Shown here piece after piece: positions 25,978 through 34,631 of a stretch of 64,000 nucleotides of DNA. The notes beneath the pieces were generated by a model, which was given only the letters and a program-made list of their open reading frames with translations, made no database searches and had not been told where the DNA came from. The number at the start of each line of letters is the position of its first letter. The stretch's first letter is position 1. The stretch is from Paenibacillus contaminans (GTDB lineage: Bacteria > Bacillota > Bacilli > Paenibacillales > NBRC-103111): assembly GCF_003285015.1 (NCBI RefSeq), contig NZ_QMFB01000004.1, positions 310,001 to 374,000 of the forward strand, in the 5' to 3' direction. A program made the position numbers and the translations under genes.

Positions 25978-27114
25978 TCAATTCTCTTCCGCTTTACCTG
26001 CCAGCAATCTGCTGTACAAGCGCATTGTCGACTCGAGCGGCGCGATGCTCAGCTCCTCTTTCAACAGGGCGGTAAACTGCTCGTAATGCTTGATCATCGA
26101 ACCGCGGTCGCCCATGCGGGCATAGAGCGTAAGCATCATTTCATTGGCGTCGTCGAGAAAAGGCTCTTTTTGCAAGAGCTGCCGCAGATACATCAAAGCC
26201 GTTTGATACTTCCCGATCGACAAATAGTAGGACGAAATTTTTTTCAAAAGCAGCAGGTAAGCGAGCCTCAGCTCCTCCTGCTTGTCCATCGCCCAAACGT
26301 AACCTTCCATATAGTCGCCTTTATACAACCCCGCGGCATATTCCGCCTCGTTGATGTTCTCAGCGTCCACATCGGGCTCCTTCGCCGAAAATTTCTCAAA
26401 AAGCTCGGCGTCGCATACCATGCCCGTCATATCGAGACAGTAACAGTTGTTTTTAAATTCCAGCACGTTCGCATAGCCGCGGCTTTCGAACTTTTTCCGG
26501 TTCGTGTACACGCATGTGTGCAAAAAGGTTTTGGCGTATTCGGGTATCGCGTCGCTCCATAAATCGTCCATAATTTTTTCTTTGCGGATCCATGTATTCC
26601 TGTTATGGACGAAGTAGGCAAGAAGCTCGCGTTCTTTGGTCGTTCTCCATTTGAGGCTTCCCTCGTGCTCGTTCCCTAGCCGCCATTCGAAAGAACCGAA
26701 GCAGACGAAGCGTTCCTTTTTACGGTCCGGCTCCGTTTTTTTGCTGCGGTCCGCTTTTCTAGCGGTCAGACGCGTAATCGTTTTGTTCAGTCTCGTTTGC
26801 GTGATCGGCTTCAAAATATAATCGATAGCGCTAAGCTCGAATGCGTCCGTCGCATACTGGTTATAGGCGGTGGCAAACACGATTTCGACGCCCGGGCAGG
26901 CGCCCGCAAACAGCTCCGCCGCCTCCAGCCCGTTCCGTTCCGGCATCTCGATATCTAGAAATATCACATCGGGCCTCGTCTCGCCGATATGGAGCAGCGC
27001 TTCGTCCGCCGATGTATACGTGCCGACAAGCTCGATTTCGCTATAGACGGATAACAGAGTCTGCATAAGCTCGATCGCCGGCTCCTCATCGTCAATGATT
27101 ATCGTACGCAGCAT
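25978..27114 (-). CDS. response regulator with winged-helix and BTAD domains
   Basis: This 378-residue protein has an N-terminal receiver with the acidic pair in IIIDDEEP, phospho-acceptor Asp54 in IFLDIEMP, and the lysine in ILKPIT. The middle carries a winged-helix region (TTKERELLAYFVHN, then KIMDDLWSD), and the C-terminal 150 residues form a helical bacterial transcriptional activation domain (BTAD). This combination is typical of SARP-like regulators in Paenibacillaceae. I prefer the ATG at 27114 because AGAGGTGATTGCG precedes it; a GTG three codons earlier is in frame and overlaps the kinase stop. It is coupled to the kinase upstream and is its obvious partner. Confidence 0.88.
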   Translation of the reverse strand: MLRTIIIDDEEPAIELMQTLLSVYSEIELVGTYTSADEALLHIGETRPDVIFLDIEMPERNGLEAAELFAGACPGVEIVFATAYNQYATDAFELSAIDYILKPITQTRLNKTITRLTARKADRSKKTEPDRKKERFVCFGSFEWRLGNEHEGSLKWRTTKERELLAYFVHNRNTWIRKEKIMDDLWSDAIPEYAKTFLHTCVYTNRKKFESRGYANVLEFKNNCYCLDMTGMVCDAELFEKFSAKEPDVDAENINEAEYAAGLYKGDYMEGYVWAMDKQEELRLAYLLLLKKISSYYLSIGKYQTALMYLRQLLQKEPFLDDANEMMLTLYARMGDRGSMIKHYEQFTALLKEELSIAPLESTMRLYSRLLAGKAEEN

Positions 27115-27119
27115 CGCAA

Positions 27120-30100
27120 TCACCTCTTTTCCAGCTTCCAGCTGATTTTCGTCCCGACGCCGGGAACGCCTGAAATTTGCAGCCCTTCTCCGTATAAAGA
27201 CAGCAGCCGCTTCTGGATGTTGGATAGGCCGACCCCTCTTGTAGCCGTGTTCCTGTAAATCGCCTCGATCGCCTCCGCAGTAATGCCGGGGCCGTTATCC
27301 TCGATGTCGATCATAATCATACTTCCGTCTATCCGGATGGAAATGGTTACGGTACCGCCTTCCGGTCTCTTCGTCGCGCCGTGTCTGACCGCATTCTCGA
27401 CGATCGGCTGGATCGTGAGCGGCGGAACAAGAAATTGCATCTGCTCGTCGTAACTGCGCACGATTTGAAGCCGGCTGCCGAAGCGCGCCTGTTCAATATA
27501 CAGATAAGAATCCACAAGCTCCAGCTCGCGACGGATCGGGATAAGACGCTCCAGATTTTGAAAATCGAAGCTGCCTCTTAAATACTGGCTTAACTCGCCG
27601 AGCAGCTGCTGCGCCTTCTCGACGTCCTTGTAGCTGACAGCCATTATCGTATTCAATGTGTTGAACAGAAAATGAGGCTTGATCTGCGCCTGCAAAAACG
27701 CCATTTCCAGCCTTACCCTTTCGCTTGCGGATCGTTTCATTTCCAGCAGCGTGCGAATGCGCACCTTCAGCTCGACGGCATCGACCGGCTTGCCGAGAAA
27801 ATCGTTGATTCCCGCGTTATAGCCGGCGATCCGATCGTCCTGCCAATTCCGCGCGGTCAACATGACGATCGGCAGCGCCGACAGCGTGAACCGCTCCCGG
27901 ATCAACCTGCTAAGCTCGTAGCCGGACATGCCCGGCATCATCAAATCGAGAATGACGAGGTCGATCTCCGGCCGCCGCCCGAGCTCCTGCATCGCTTCCG
28001 CCCCGCCCGGCACGGCCAGCACGGAGTAATTGTCCACGGACAGCAGGTTGACGAGCACCTGACGGTTCGCCGGATCGTCGTCGACGACGAGGATCGTATA
28101 TTCTCCCGTCTGCTTCAGCTCGATTCGTTCGGACGCCCCCATGCCGTTCGCCGGCTTGATCCGTTCCGTCAAGCGTTTATCCATGCCCCCGCGCTTCTGG
28201 CTTCGCTCGCGCGAGCGGTCGATCGTCATCGTAAACGTAAAAGCGGCTCCCTTTCCTTCCTCGGAAGAAACCGAAATCGTACCGCCGTGGAGCTCGACCA
28301 GCCTTTTCGTGATGCTGAGCCCGAGACCCGTACCGCCGTATTCGCGGGCGATGTCGCCGCTGCCCTGCTCGAACGATTCGAAAATAAGCTTCTGCCTGTC
28401 CTGCGAAATGCCGATGCCCGTATCCGAAACCGTTATATGCAGCCAATCATTGTTCGCGGCCGCGGAAACGGTAATGTCCCCTTTATCCGTAAACTTCAGC
28501 GCATTGCCCAGAAGATTAAACATCATTTGCGAAAGCCGGTCTTCATCGGCCACAATGTAAAATTCGTCAGGCTCCAGAAGGTTGACGAACCGCACCGGCT
28601 TGTTTCCCGCCATGACGCGAAACATTTCGAACATGACCTGTACGAATGCATGAAGCTCGACCGGCTGCAGCTTAAGCGCGACATCCCCGTTTTTCAATTT
28701 TGAAAAATCGAGAATGTCGTTGATCAGATTGGCCATCCGCTTGCCGGTCGCCACGATCAAATCCATATTTTCGGCTTGCTTCGGATTAAGCGAACCCGCC
28801 GCCCCTTCAAGCAGCGATTGCGCGATGTTGATGACGCCGTGCAGCGGCGTTCTCATTTCATGCGACGTATTCGCTAGAAAATCATCCTTCACCTTGTCCA
28901 TCGACAGAAGGCGTTCGGACAAACGCTCCACCGTCGAGAACGCGTTCGTAAATCGCCCGGATAACAGCAGCACCTGCGAGAACAGCAAAATCATCATGAC
29001 GGCCGGCATCAGCCAAGGCTGCAGCTGAACGCCTATCAGATTGAAAAAATAAAGCACCATTATCGCGAGAATCGCCGCCGCGCTGACCATCATATACCCC
29101 GATCCTTCAAGCTTTCTGGCTGCTCCTTTCGCGAGCACGTATAACAGGTACAGAAGAATCACAATCGCAGCAAGGTATAATATATCGAGCTTCGAATAAA
29201 TGCGCGCGGGCGTAACCAGCGTTAATACTGCCCAGCCGATCACGATCCCGTCAGCCGCTTTTTTTACGGCAGAATGAAAAATTTGCGAGAAAACGGACCG
29301 CGTATAACACAGGACATAATAGGTAGCTATCGCGCCGGACGAGTATTGAATTTTCGTAATCCACTCATAGGAAAGCGAAGGTAAAGCCATTACGATAAGC
29401 TTCTCTCCCTGACTGAATATATAGATGCTGCCCGTCAAGCAAAAAAGACCGAAATACAGCCATGACCGTTCCCGCGAGCGCATCTGAAACAGCGCAAGGA
29501 AATAAATGGCGAGCATAAATACGCTCATCCCCAAAATAAGATCAAGCGTCACGGACATTTCGCGCTGCTCCAAAATCTGCTTCTGCTCGCCCAGCCAGAT
29601 CGGATGCGTTATTCCTCCTTTGGCCAGTCTAAAGTTGGCCACCTGCAGAACGATATCGAGCTCGCCGGCCTCCGTCGTAAAGAATCGGACGTATGGAACG
29701 TTTTTGGATACCGTGCTTTCGAGCGTCGTGCCCGGCTGCCCGGAGGAAGCCATTTCCTTACCGTTCACGTACAGCCGGTTCGACGTCTTAATATTCGTTG
29801 TTCGAATGCCAAGTTCCTTCTGCTCTCCGGGCGGCAAAAGGACACGCAATCGAAACGTACCGTACCCGATCGCCGACATATCCTTATCGCCCAAGTCGTA
29901 GCGGCCCCACAGCGACGGCACGCGGACGAAGCTCGAGCCTGACGCATCGCCGCTTAGCTCCGGTCCCGGACCGCCGGGTTCAGGCACAAGCAATTGCCCT
30001 GCGTGAAACGTCCATTCCCCGTTCAAGCGAACGGCGCCATCCGCCGCGAAATTCCATTCGGATAAATCCAGGATTCCTTTGGAAGCTTTAGGCGCATGAC

Positions 30101-30194
30101 TGCTCACACCGCTTCCGGTAAAGAATATAAGGCCTGCCGTTAAGAGAACGATGCATATCATCGAGATAACCGGCGTTAGTTTGCTGCGCATCAC
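27120..30194 (-). CDS. 7TM hybrid sensor kinase with two kinase modules
   Basis: This is a 1024-residue membrane sensor. Domain order: signal/TM helix (10-27); an extracellular beta-sandwich (45-205, with LNGEWTFHAGQ and RLYVNGKEM) of the 7TMR-DISM-associated type; seven hydrophobic segments (215-412); HisKA with phospho-acceptor His445 in SHEMRTPLHG; HATPase with DTGIGIS and GGTGLGLSI (540-657); a receiver with phospho-acceptor Asp750 (ILDLMMPG) and KPVDAVE; then a second, LytS/YesM-type kinase with His841 in QIKPHFLFNTLNTI, its HATPase NAVRHGA and DNGPGI (about 925-980), and RGVGLSNIQKRL. Both modules look catalytically complete. The stop abuts the response-regulator gene. The ligand is unknown; the ectodomain suggests a carbohydrate-like or cell-wall cue. 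Confidence 0.9.
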   Translation of the reverse strand: MMRSKLTPVISMICIVLLTAGLIFFTGSGVSSHAPKASKGILDLSEWNFAADGAVRLNGEWTFHAGQLLVPEPGGPGPELSGDASGSSFVRVPSLWGRYDLGDKDMSAIGYGTFRLRVLLPPGEQKELGIRTTNIKTSNRLYVNGKEMASSGQPGTTLESTVSKNVPYVRFFTTEAGELDIVLQVANFRLAKGGITHPIWLGEQKQILEQREMSVTLDLILGMSVFMLAIYFLALFQMRSRERSWLYFGLFCLTGSIYIFSQGEKLIVMALPSLSYEWITKIQYSSGAIATYYVLCYTRSVFSQIFHSAVKKAADGIVIGWAVLTLVTPARIYSKLDILYLAAIVILLYLLYVLAKGAARKLEGSGYMMVSAAAILAIMVLYFFNLIGVQLQPWLMPAVMMILLFSQVLLLSGRFTNAFSTVERLSERLLSMDKVKDDFLANTSHEMRTPLHGVINIAQSLLEGAAGSLNPKQAENMDLIVATGKRMANLINDILDFSKLKNGDVALKLQPVELHAFVQVMFEMFRVMAGNKPVRFVNLLEPDEFYIVADEDRLSQMMFNLLGNALKFTDKGDITVSAAANNDWLHITVSDTGIGISQDRQKLIFESFEQGSGDIAREYGGTGLGLSITKRLVELHGGTISVSSEEGKGAAFTFTMTIDRSRERSQKRGGMDKRLTERIKPANGMGASERIELKQTGEYTILVVDDDPANRQVLVNLLSVDNYSVLAVPGGAEAMQELGRRPEIDLVILDLMMPGMSGYELSRLIRERFTLSALPIVMLTARNWQDDRIAGYNAGINDFLGKPVDAVELKVRIRTLLEMKRSASERVRLEMAFLQAQIKPHFLFNTLNTIMAVSYKDVEKAQQLLGELSQYLRGSFDFQNLERLIPIRRELELVDSYLYIEQARFGSRLQIVRSYDEQMQFLVPPLTIQPIVENAVRHGATKRPEGGTVTISIRIDGSMIMIDIEDNGPGITAEAIEAIYRNTATRGVGLSNIQKRLLSLYGEGLQISGVPGVGTKISWKLEKR

Positions 30195-30432
30195 ATTATT
30201 CTCCTTCTATCAGTAAATCCGCAAGATACGGCTCATTGCCTTATTTCGATAGCCAAATCCCCCATTTCCATCATAAAAGGATAAAGCAAATTCGTATACC
30301 AGAAAAAAGTGCGTATCTATCGGCATCATATACCGAAATGCGACAAGAAGAAGGTAGCATATCCCGCTATGCAAATACTGAACAGGAGAACCGCTATAAA
30401 ACGCAAAAGCTCTGACTTCGTCTCCAAAAAAA

Positions 30433-30474
30433 CAGGGCTGCCCCAGGTCTATTTTGACCTTCCGGGACAACCCT
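30433..30474 (-). terminator. terminator of the efeUOB operon
   Basis: A long imperfect stem (AGGGCTGCCCCAGGTC pairing with GACCTTCCGGGACAACCCT) with an A-T rich loop is followed, on the minus strand, by a run of seven T residues. It lies just after efeB. Confidence 0.88.
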
Positions 30475-30483
30475 AAATCCAAA

Positions 30484-31725
30484 TTATGATTCCAATAAGC
30501 TTTGACCGATATATTGTCCTTCCCGCAATCCTCCGGGGCATGCGAACAGCCCGCTGGCCACATGAGAGGTATATTCGTTTAGGGCATCCTTGGACTGCAT
30601 TAACTTAAGCATCGGCACGAGCTGCTCTTCCGGATTTTTCTGGAAGCTTATAAATAGCAGGCCTGCGTTCACGTTCCCCGTTCGAGGATCGATGCCGTCC
30701 GAATAGGAATAACCTCTTCGGTGAATGAGACGGCCCGCCTCCTTCGCCAGCCGCACATGAGCCGTTGCCGGCATCTTGGAAGGATCGGCTTCGTCGAATT
30801 CGCCTTTCCTCCCGTAGGAGGCTCCGGATTCCTTATAACGGCCGAACGTGTCTTCCTGGTCGGAAAGCGAAGCCCGATCCCAAATTTCAAGCAGCATGCG
30901 CACTTTTCGATAGGCCATGTATGTCCCGCCCTTCATCCATGCCGGCTCGTCGTCGCCCGCCCATATGACGTCCTTGTATCCTTGCTCCGTCTGATGAAGG
31001 CCGTTTGCCGTACCATCCTTGAAGCCGAACAGGTTGCGCGGCGTTTGGCCCGAGCTTCCGCCGCTTATAAAACCTTCCTGCATCCAATTCACCGTAGCGG
31101 AGCCCGTAGCCAGACGAATAAAGTTGCGTACGGCGTGAAAAGCGACTTGCTGGTCCTCCGCGCAAACTTGAATGCAAATATCGCCGCCCGACAGCAAGGG
31201 ATCGAGATTGTCCTTGGGCATGCGGGGGATATCCTTTAAAAAGCGGGGCATTTTGCCGGCAATGCCGAATCGGTCTTTCCCGTCCGCGCTAAACAGCGTA
31301 GGTCCAAAGCCGAAGGTTACCGTTAATCCGGAAGCCGGCAAATCAAGCGTTTCGCCCGTATCGTCCGGCGGAAGCAGGGGATTGCTCCCCGTTTTCATCG
31401 TCCCTCCCGCCGTACTCAAATCGCAAAATTTCGTCCAGCTTCGCAGTAAGCTCGTCAAGCCTGCCCGATCCTCCGCCGTAATGCGGAAGCTGGCCAAGTA
31501 CATATACCTCTGCTGCGGAGTGATAATGCCCGCTTGATGCTCGCCGTACATCGGAATTCGCTCTTCCTGCGGTTCATTGCCTGCTCCGGCTGGCGCCTCG
31601 GGAGCGATCGTGTTTTCCATCGCCGCCATTCCGGTTGCTCCGATTGCCAAACCGACCCCGGCCGTTGCCGTTATTCTCAAGAAATCGCGCCGCGACATCC
31701 CATCACGATTGTTCTTCGTACTCAT
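30484..31725 (-). CDS. efeB: EfeB, Tat-exported DyP-type haem peroxidase
   Basis: This 413-residue protein begins with a twin-arginine signal (MSRRDFLRITATAGVG), so it is exported folded with its haem. The DyP family marks are GFKDGTANG (distal Asp and haem pocket) and the axial histidine in PATAHVRLAKEAGR, followed by GLLFISFQ near the end. EfeB oxidises ferrous iron or works on haem outside the membrane as part of the EfeUOB iron importer. It is the last gene of the operon, with a strong terminator immediately after. Length is normal. Confidence 0.93.
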   Translation of the reverse strand: MSTKNNRDGMSRRDFLRITATAGVGLAIGATGMAAMENTIAPEAPAGAGNEPQEERIPMYGEHQAGIITPQQRYMYLASFRITAEDRAGLTSLLRSWTKFCDLSTAGGTMKTGSNPLLPPDDTGETLDLPASGLTVTFGFGPTLFSADGKDRFGIAGKMPRFLKDIPRMPKDNLDPLLSGGDICIQVCAEDQQVAFHAVRNFIRLATGSATVNWMQEGFISGGSSGQTPRNLFGFKDGTANGLHQTEQGYKDVIWAGDDEPAWMKGGTYMAYRKVRMLLEIWDRASLSDQEDTFGRYKESGASYGRKGEFDEADPSKMPATAHVRLAKEAGRLIHRRGYSYSDGIDPRTGNVNAGLLFISFQKNPEEQLVPMLKLMQSKDALNEYTSHVASGLFACPGGLREGQYIGQSLLES

Positions 31726-31747
31726 CGTCCTCGTCCCTTCAACTGCC

Positions 31748-32923
31748 TCAAAGGATGCTTGCCGTTTGCGACATCAAGTTGGATAGCTGGCTGATCTGAT
31801 CGCTGATTTGACGGATTTGCTCCGTGCTCAATTTGTCGTAAGTCACGAATTGGCCGTTGGTCTGGTGACTGCGGAGCGTTTCCTCGAGCAGCTGGAACTG
31901 TTTATCCAATTTGTTTGCCAGGTCCGGATTTTTTTCATTGAGCGCCGGAATGATGGCCAGGTATACCGATTTCGAACCGTCGACGTTTGCCGCGAAATCC
32001 ACCAAATCCGTATGGGAATAAATCTCCTCTTCGCCCGTAATCTTGGAAATTGCCGCTTCGTTCAGCAGCTCCATTGCGCCTGCAACCATGGCGGCCGGCT
32101 CTAACTCGACGGATTTCACGAGCTTTTGGAGCTCTTCCGTATCTTTGATCAATTGATCGGCATAAACGTTCATACCTTGCAGCGATTTGTCCTGCCACAG
32201 CGCTTTTTCGATCCGGTGGAACCCAGTCCATTCGTTCTCGTTCTCCACATCCGCAAGCCGGGCGTCGATTTTAGGATCGAGATCGCCGAAGCTCTCCGCA
32301 ATCGGCTCGATATTCTCGAAGTAGACACGGGATTTCGTATATTCCAGCTTCGCCTTTTCCATATCGCCTGCCTTAACGGCCTCGACGAACGTTTTGGTTT
32401 GGCTGGCCAGTTTATCCCCTTGCTCCGCCACATAGGCTTTGTAGTTGGCTACCGCTTTCTTCATAAGCTCCGATGTGCCGCCGGTCGTTTCCTTCGCATT
32501 CAGCAAAACGTTCAGCGCTTCCTGCAGCTTGGCCGCCGTACCTTTCAAGCTGTCGAAATCCACCTTGTCGTAGGCCGAAGCCGAGTAAATCGGCATTTCA
32601 TATTTTTCGACTTCAGTATATTCCAGCGGAAACGTTTGGCGGACCGTATTTTCAAACGTCAGCCAAGAATCGTTTAGCGACTTTCCGAGCCGTTTGACTT
32701 CTTCCGCATTACGGCTGTCGATCGCCTCTTGCAGCTTTTTCGTTTCTTGCTGAAGCTTGACCGTTCCTTCTTGAATGACCGTTTTATTGCCGTTCGAATC
32801 TTTCGCTTGCTGCGCTTCGGTCCCTGCCGACGCCTCTTTGTCATTCGCTTTGCCGCATGCGCTAAGCGCTAAAGCCAGCGCAAGGGCCGAAACGACGCCG
32901 GTTATTTTCATTAATTTGTTCAT
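31748..32923 (-). CDS. efeO: EfeO, iron-binding lipoprotein of the EfeUOB system
   Basis: The 391-residue precursor starts MNKLMKITGVV, with a lipobox LALALSAC near residues 16-23, so it is anchored on the outer face of the membrane. The C-terminal M75/imelysin-type helical domain carries the HxxE metal motif in GFHRIEKALW. The ATG at 32923 follows GGAGGCGGAAAA; the frame is open upstream to 33046 but overlaps efeU and has no ribosome site. EfeO is thought to bind iron and deliver it to EfeU. A Gln/Glu/Lys-rich linker lies between the lipid anchor and the domain. Confidence 0.93.
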   Translation of the reverse strand: MNKLMKITGVVSALALALALSACGKANDKEASAGTEAQQAKDSNGNKTVIQEGTVKLQQETKKLQEAIDSRNAEEVKRLGKSLNDSWLTFENTVRQTFPLEYTEVEKYEMPIYSASAYDKVDFDSLKGTAAKLQEALNVLLNAKETTGGTSELMKKAVANYKAYVAEQGDKLASQTKTFVEAVKAGDMEKAKLEYTKSRVYFENIEPIAESFGDLDPKIDARLADVENENEWTGFHRIEKALWQDKSLQGMNVYADQLIKDTEELQKLVKSVELEPAAMVAGAMELLNEAAISKITGEEEIYSHTDLVDFAANVDGSKSVYLAIIPALNEKNPDLANKLDKQFQLLEETLRSHQTNGQFVTYDKLSTEQIRQISDQISQLSNLMSQTASIL

Positions 32924-32940
32924 TTTTCCGCCTCCGTTTA

Positions 32941-34431
32941 TTAAACATTTTGATAGGCATTCCTTTTGTTGCGGGCGTTTCTTTGGTAAACGACTGCCGC
33001 TGCGGCGATCACGATGAAAAGCAATTGCGGAAGCGTGCTGTACCATGACGGATACAAGCTGAATGTCGCCGCCTCCGGCAAATAATCCTGAACCGTGGAC
33101 GGAACCACTCCCGCCATTTGCAGACTATGAATGCCGGAGCCCATAAACTTAAAGCATAAATAAAACACGATTACGCTGGATACCAGAAATACGGGGCGTA
33201 CGGGAAGCCGCGTGCCGAGTTTGATCATGACTGCGGCGCATACGGCAAGCACGCCGAAACCCGCGGCGATCCCTCCGGCCAAATGGCCTCCCGGCATTTT
33301 GCCTGCCATGCCGACCAAGAAAATAACCGTCTCCAAGCCCTCCCTCATAATTGCAAAAAAGGCGAGAAGCGCCAGCGAGATCATTTTTCCGCCTGTTAAC
33401 GCCTGCGAACTTTTGAGCTGAAGGAATTGATTCCACCGTTTCATATCCGCATTCCGATGAAGCCAGTAGCTGACATACAATAACAGCACGCTGGCAAAAA
33501 CGCCGGTCCAGCCGTTGATCAATGAATTGTTATGGCCGAAAGCGCTGGACGAAATCAGAAAAGCGACTGCCAAACCTACCGCTATGCATGCTATCGCTCC
33601 GGTGAGAGAACCCCCGATGACCCAGCGTTTTGCCGAAACGGAGTTCGATCTTTTTGCATACATGAGCAAAGTCCCTACGACAAGCAATCCTTCTATCCCT
33701 TCGCGGATAGGAATCAAGGCGGCATCCCACCAAGAGTATTGCGCGCCGATAAAGGGCGTCAACGAATCGATCAGCCGTTCGATAACCGGAAGAGCCTGCG
33801 AACGCTTATCCGGGCTCGACAAGTACGCGTCCAGCAGAACGAGATCGCTCTCAGCACGGTTGTAAACGGTTTGCGATTGACTGACGATGTCTCCTTCAAC
33901 CGACAGCCACTGCCGCTGCAGCAGTTTTACCTCATTTAAAGCTTCCGGCCAAAACTCCCGCTTCATCAGTTCTGCGGCTTGCTGCAGCTTGACGACATAA
34001 GCGCTTAATGTCATTCCGGAATTCCCTTTGTTATCGGTATAAGCGCCGTCCGAATAATTTTTCAGCGAGAATTGAAGCGCGCCGGCTTCATCCTTCGCCG
34101 TCCGGACATCTTTGTTCAGAATCGCGAGCGAGAGATTCGCGATCTGGCGGTCGATCTCCAGCGACATTTCCAGCGAGTTTTCTTTGACTGTCTTCTTATT
34201 GGCGGTCCACCATTTCTTAACGGCAGAGAACGCTTCCGAAGAAGACTCCAAATTGCCGGATTCCAGCCCTGCGATCATCGATTCGACTTGCGCGATTGCG
34301 GTTCCGATCGATTCGTCCTTGTCAGCCGCCCTCGCATTAGAAGCGAAGCTGGACAACGGAAGTACAATTAGAACAAACGTGCATATCGCCAAGTAAAGAG
34401 ACTTTACTTTCCGTTGGCTTGCAATGGCCAA
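32941..34431 (-). CDS. efeU: EfeU, FTR1-family iron permease
   Basis: This 496-residue protein has a signal sequence ending near SNARAAD, an extracellular N-terminal domain of about 200 mostly helical residues, then seven membrane helices. The two FTR1 iron-binding motifs are present as IREGIEGLL and MREGLETVIF. It imports iron after oxidation by EfeB/EfeO. It starts at a TTG (34431) with an ideal AAGGAGG five bases before. A Fur box lies 33-53 bp upstream. The extended periplasm-like N-terminal domain is usual for Gram-positive members. Confidence 0.93.
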   Translation of the reverse strand: MAIASQRKVKSLYLAICTFVLIVLPLSSFASNARAADKDESIGTAIAQVESMIAGLESGNLESSSEAFSAVKKWWTANKKTVKENSLEMSLEIDRQIANLSLAILNKDVRTAKDEAGALQFSLKNYSDGAYTDNKGNSGMTLSAYVVKLQQAAELMKREFWPEALNEVKLLQRQWLSVEGDIVSQSQTVYNRAESDLVLLDAYLSSPDKRSQALPVIERLIDSLTPFIGAQYSWWDAALIPIREGIEGLLVVGTLLMYAKRSNSVSAKRWVIGGSLTGAIACIAVGLAVAFLISSSAFGHNNSLINGWTGVFASVLLLYVSYWLHRNADMKRWNQFLQLKSSQALTGGKMISLALLAFFAIMREGLETVIFLVGMAGKMPGGHLAGGIAAGFGVLAVCAAVMIKLGTRLPVRPVFLVSSVIVFYLCFKFMGSGIHSLQMAGVVPSTVQDYLPEAATFSLYPSWYSTLPQLLFIVIAAAAVVYQRNARNKRNAYQNV

Positions 34432-34463
34432 TCAGACCTCCTTACTGCTGATGTTTAACGCAC

Positions 34464-34484
34464 TGATAATGATAATAGTTCTCA
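34464..34484 (-). promoter_or_regulatory. Fur box upstream of efeUOB
   Basis: On the plus strand, TGATAATGATAATAG (34464-34478) overlaps TGATAATAGTTCTCA (34470-34484). Each is close to the 7-1-7 Fur consensus, giving the classic 6-bp-offset double site. It lies directly upstream of efeU and is the best Fur site in the window. Confidence 0.85.
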
Positions 34485-34575
34485 TTTTCCACTGAAAAAT
34501 TATATTCCTGTCAAGCCAACCTGTCAATGATATTTATCACACCGCACATGCAAACGCATGACTAATTCCTTGTAA

Positions 34576-34600
34576 TAAAAAAACTCTTCGTCAGAAGAGT
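34576..34600 (-). terminator. terminator after solute-binding protein gene
   Basis: ACTCTTC and GAAGAGT pair around GTCA (34583-34600). On the minus strand a run of T residues follows. A second small inverted repeat, GGCGG/CCGCC, lies at 34615-34630. Confidence 0.85.
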
Positions 34601-34631
34601 CAAAAGCGTAATAGGCGGCAACGAGCCGCCT

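Noticed and set aside
30210..30563. 117-codon frame overlapping the efeB end
   Set aside because: It runs through the operon terminator hairpin and overlaps the efeB C-terminus in another frame; no start site.
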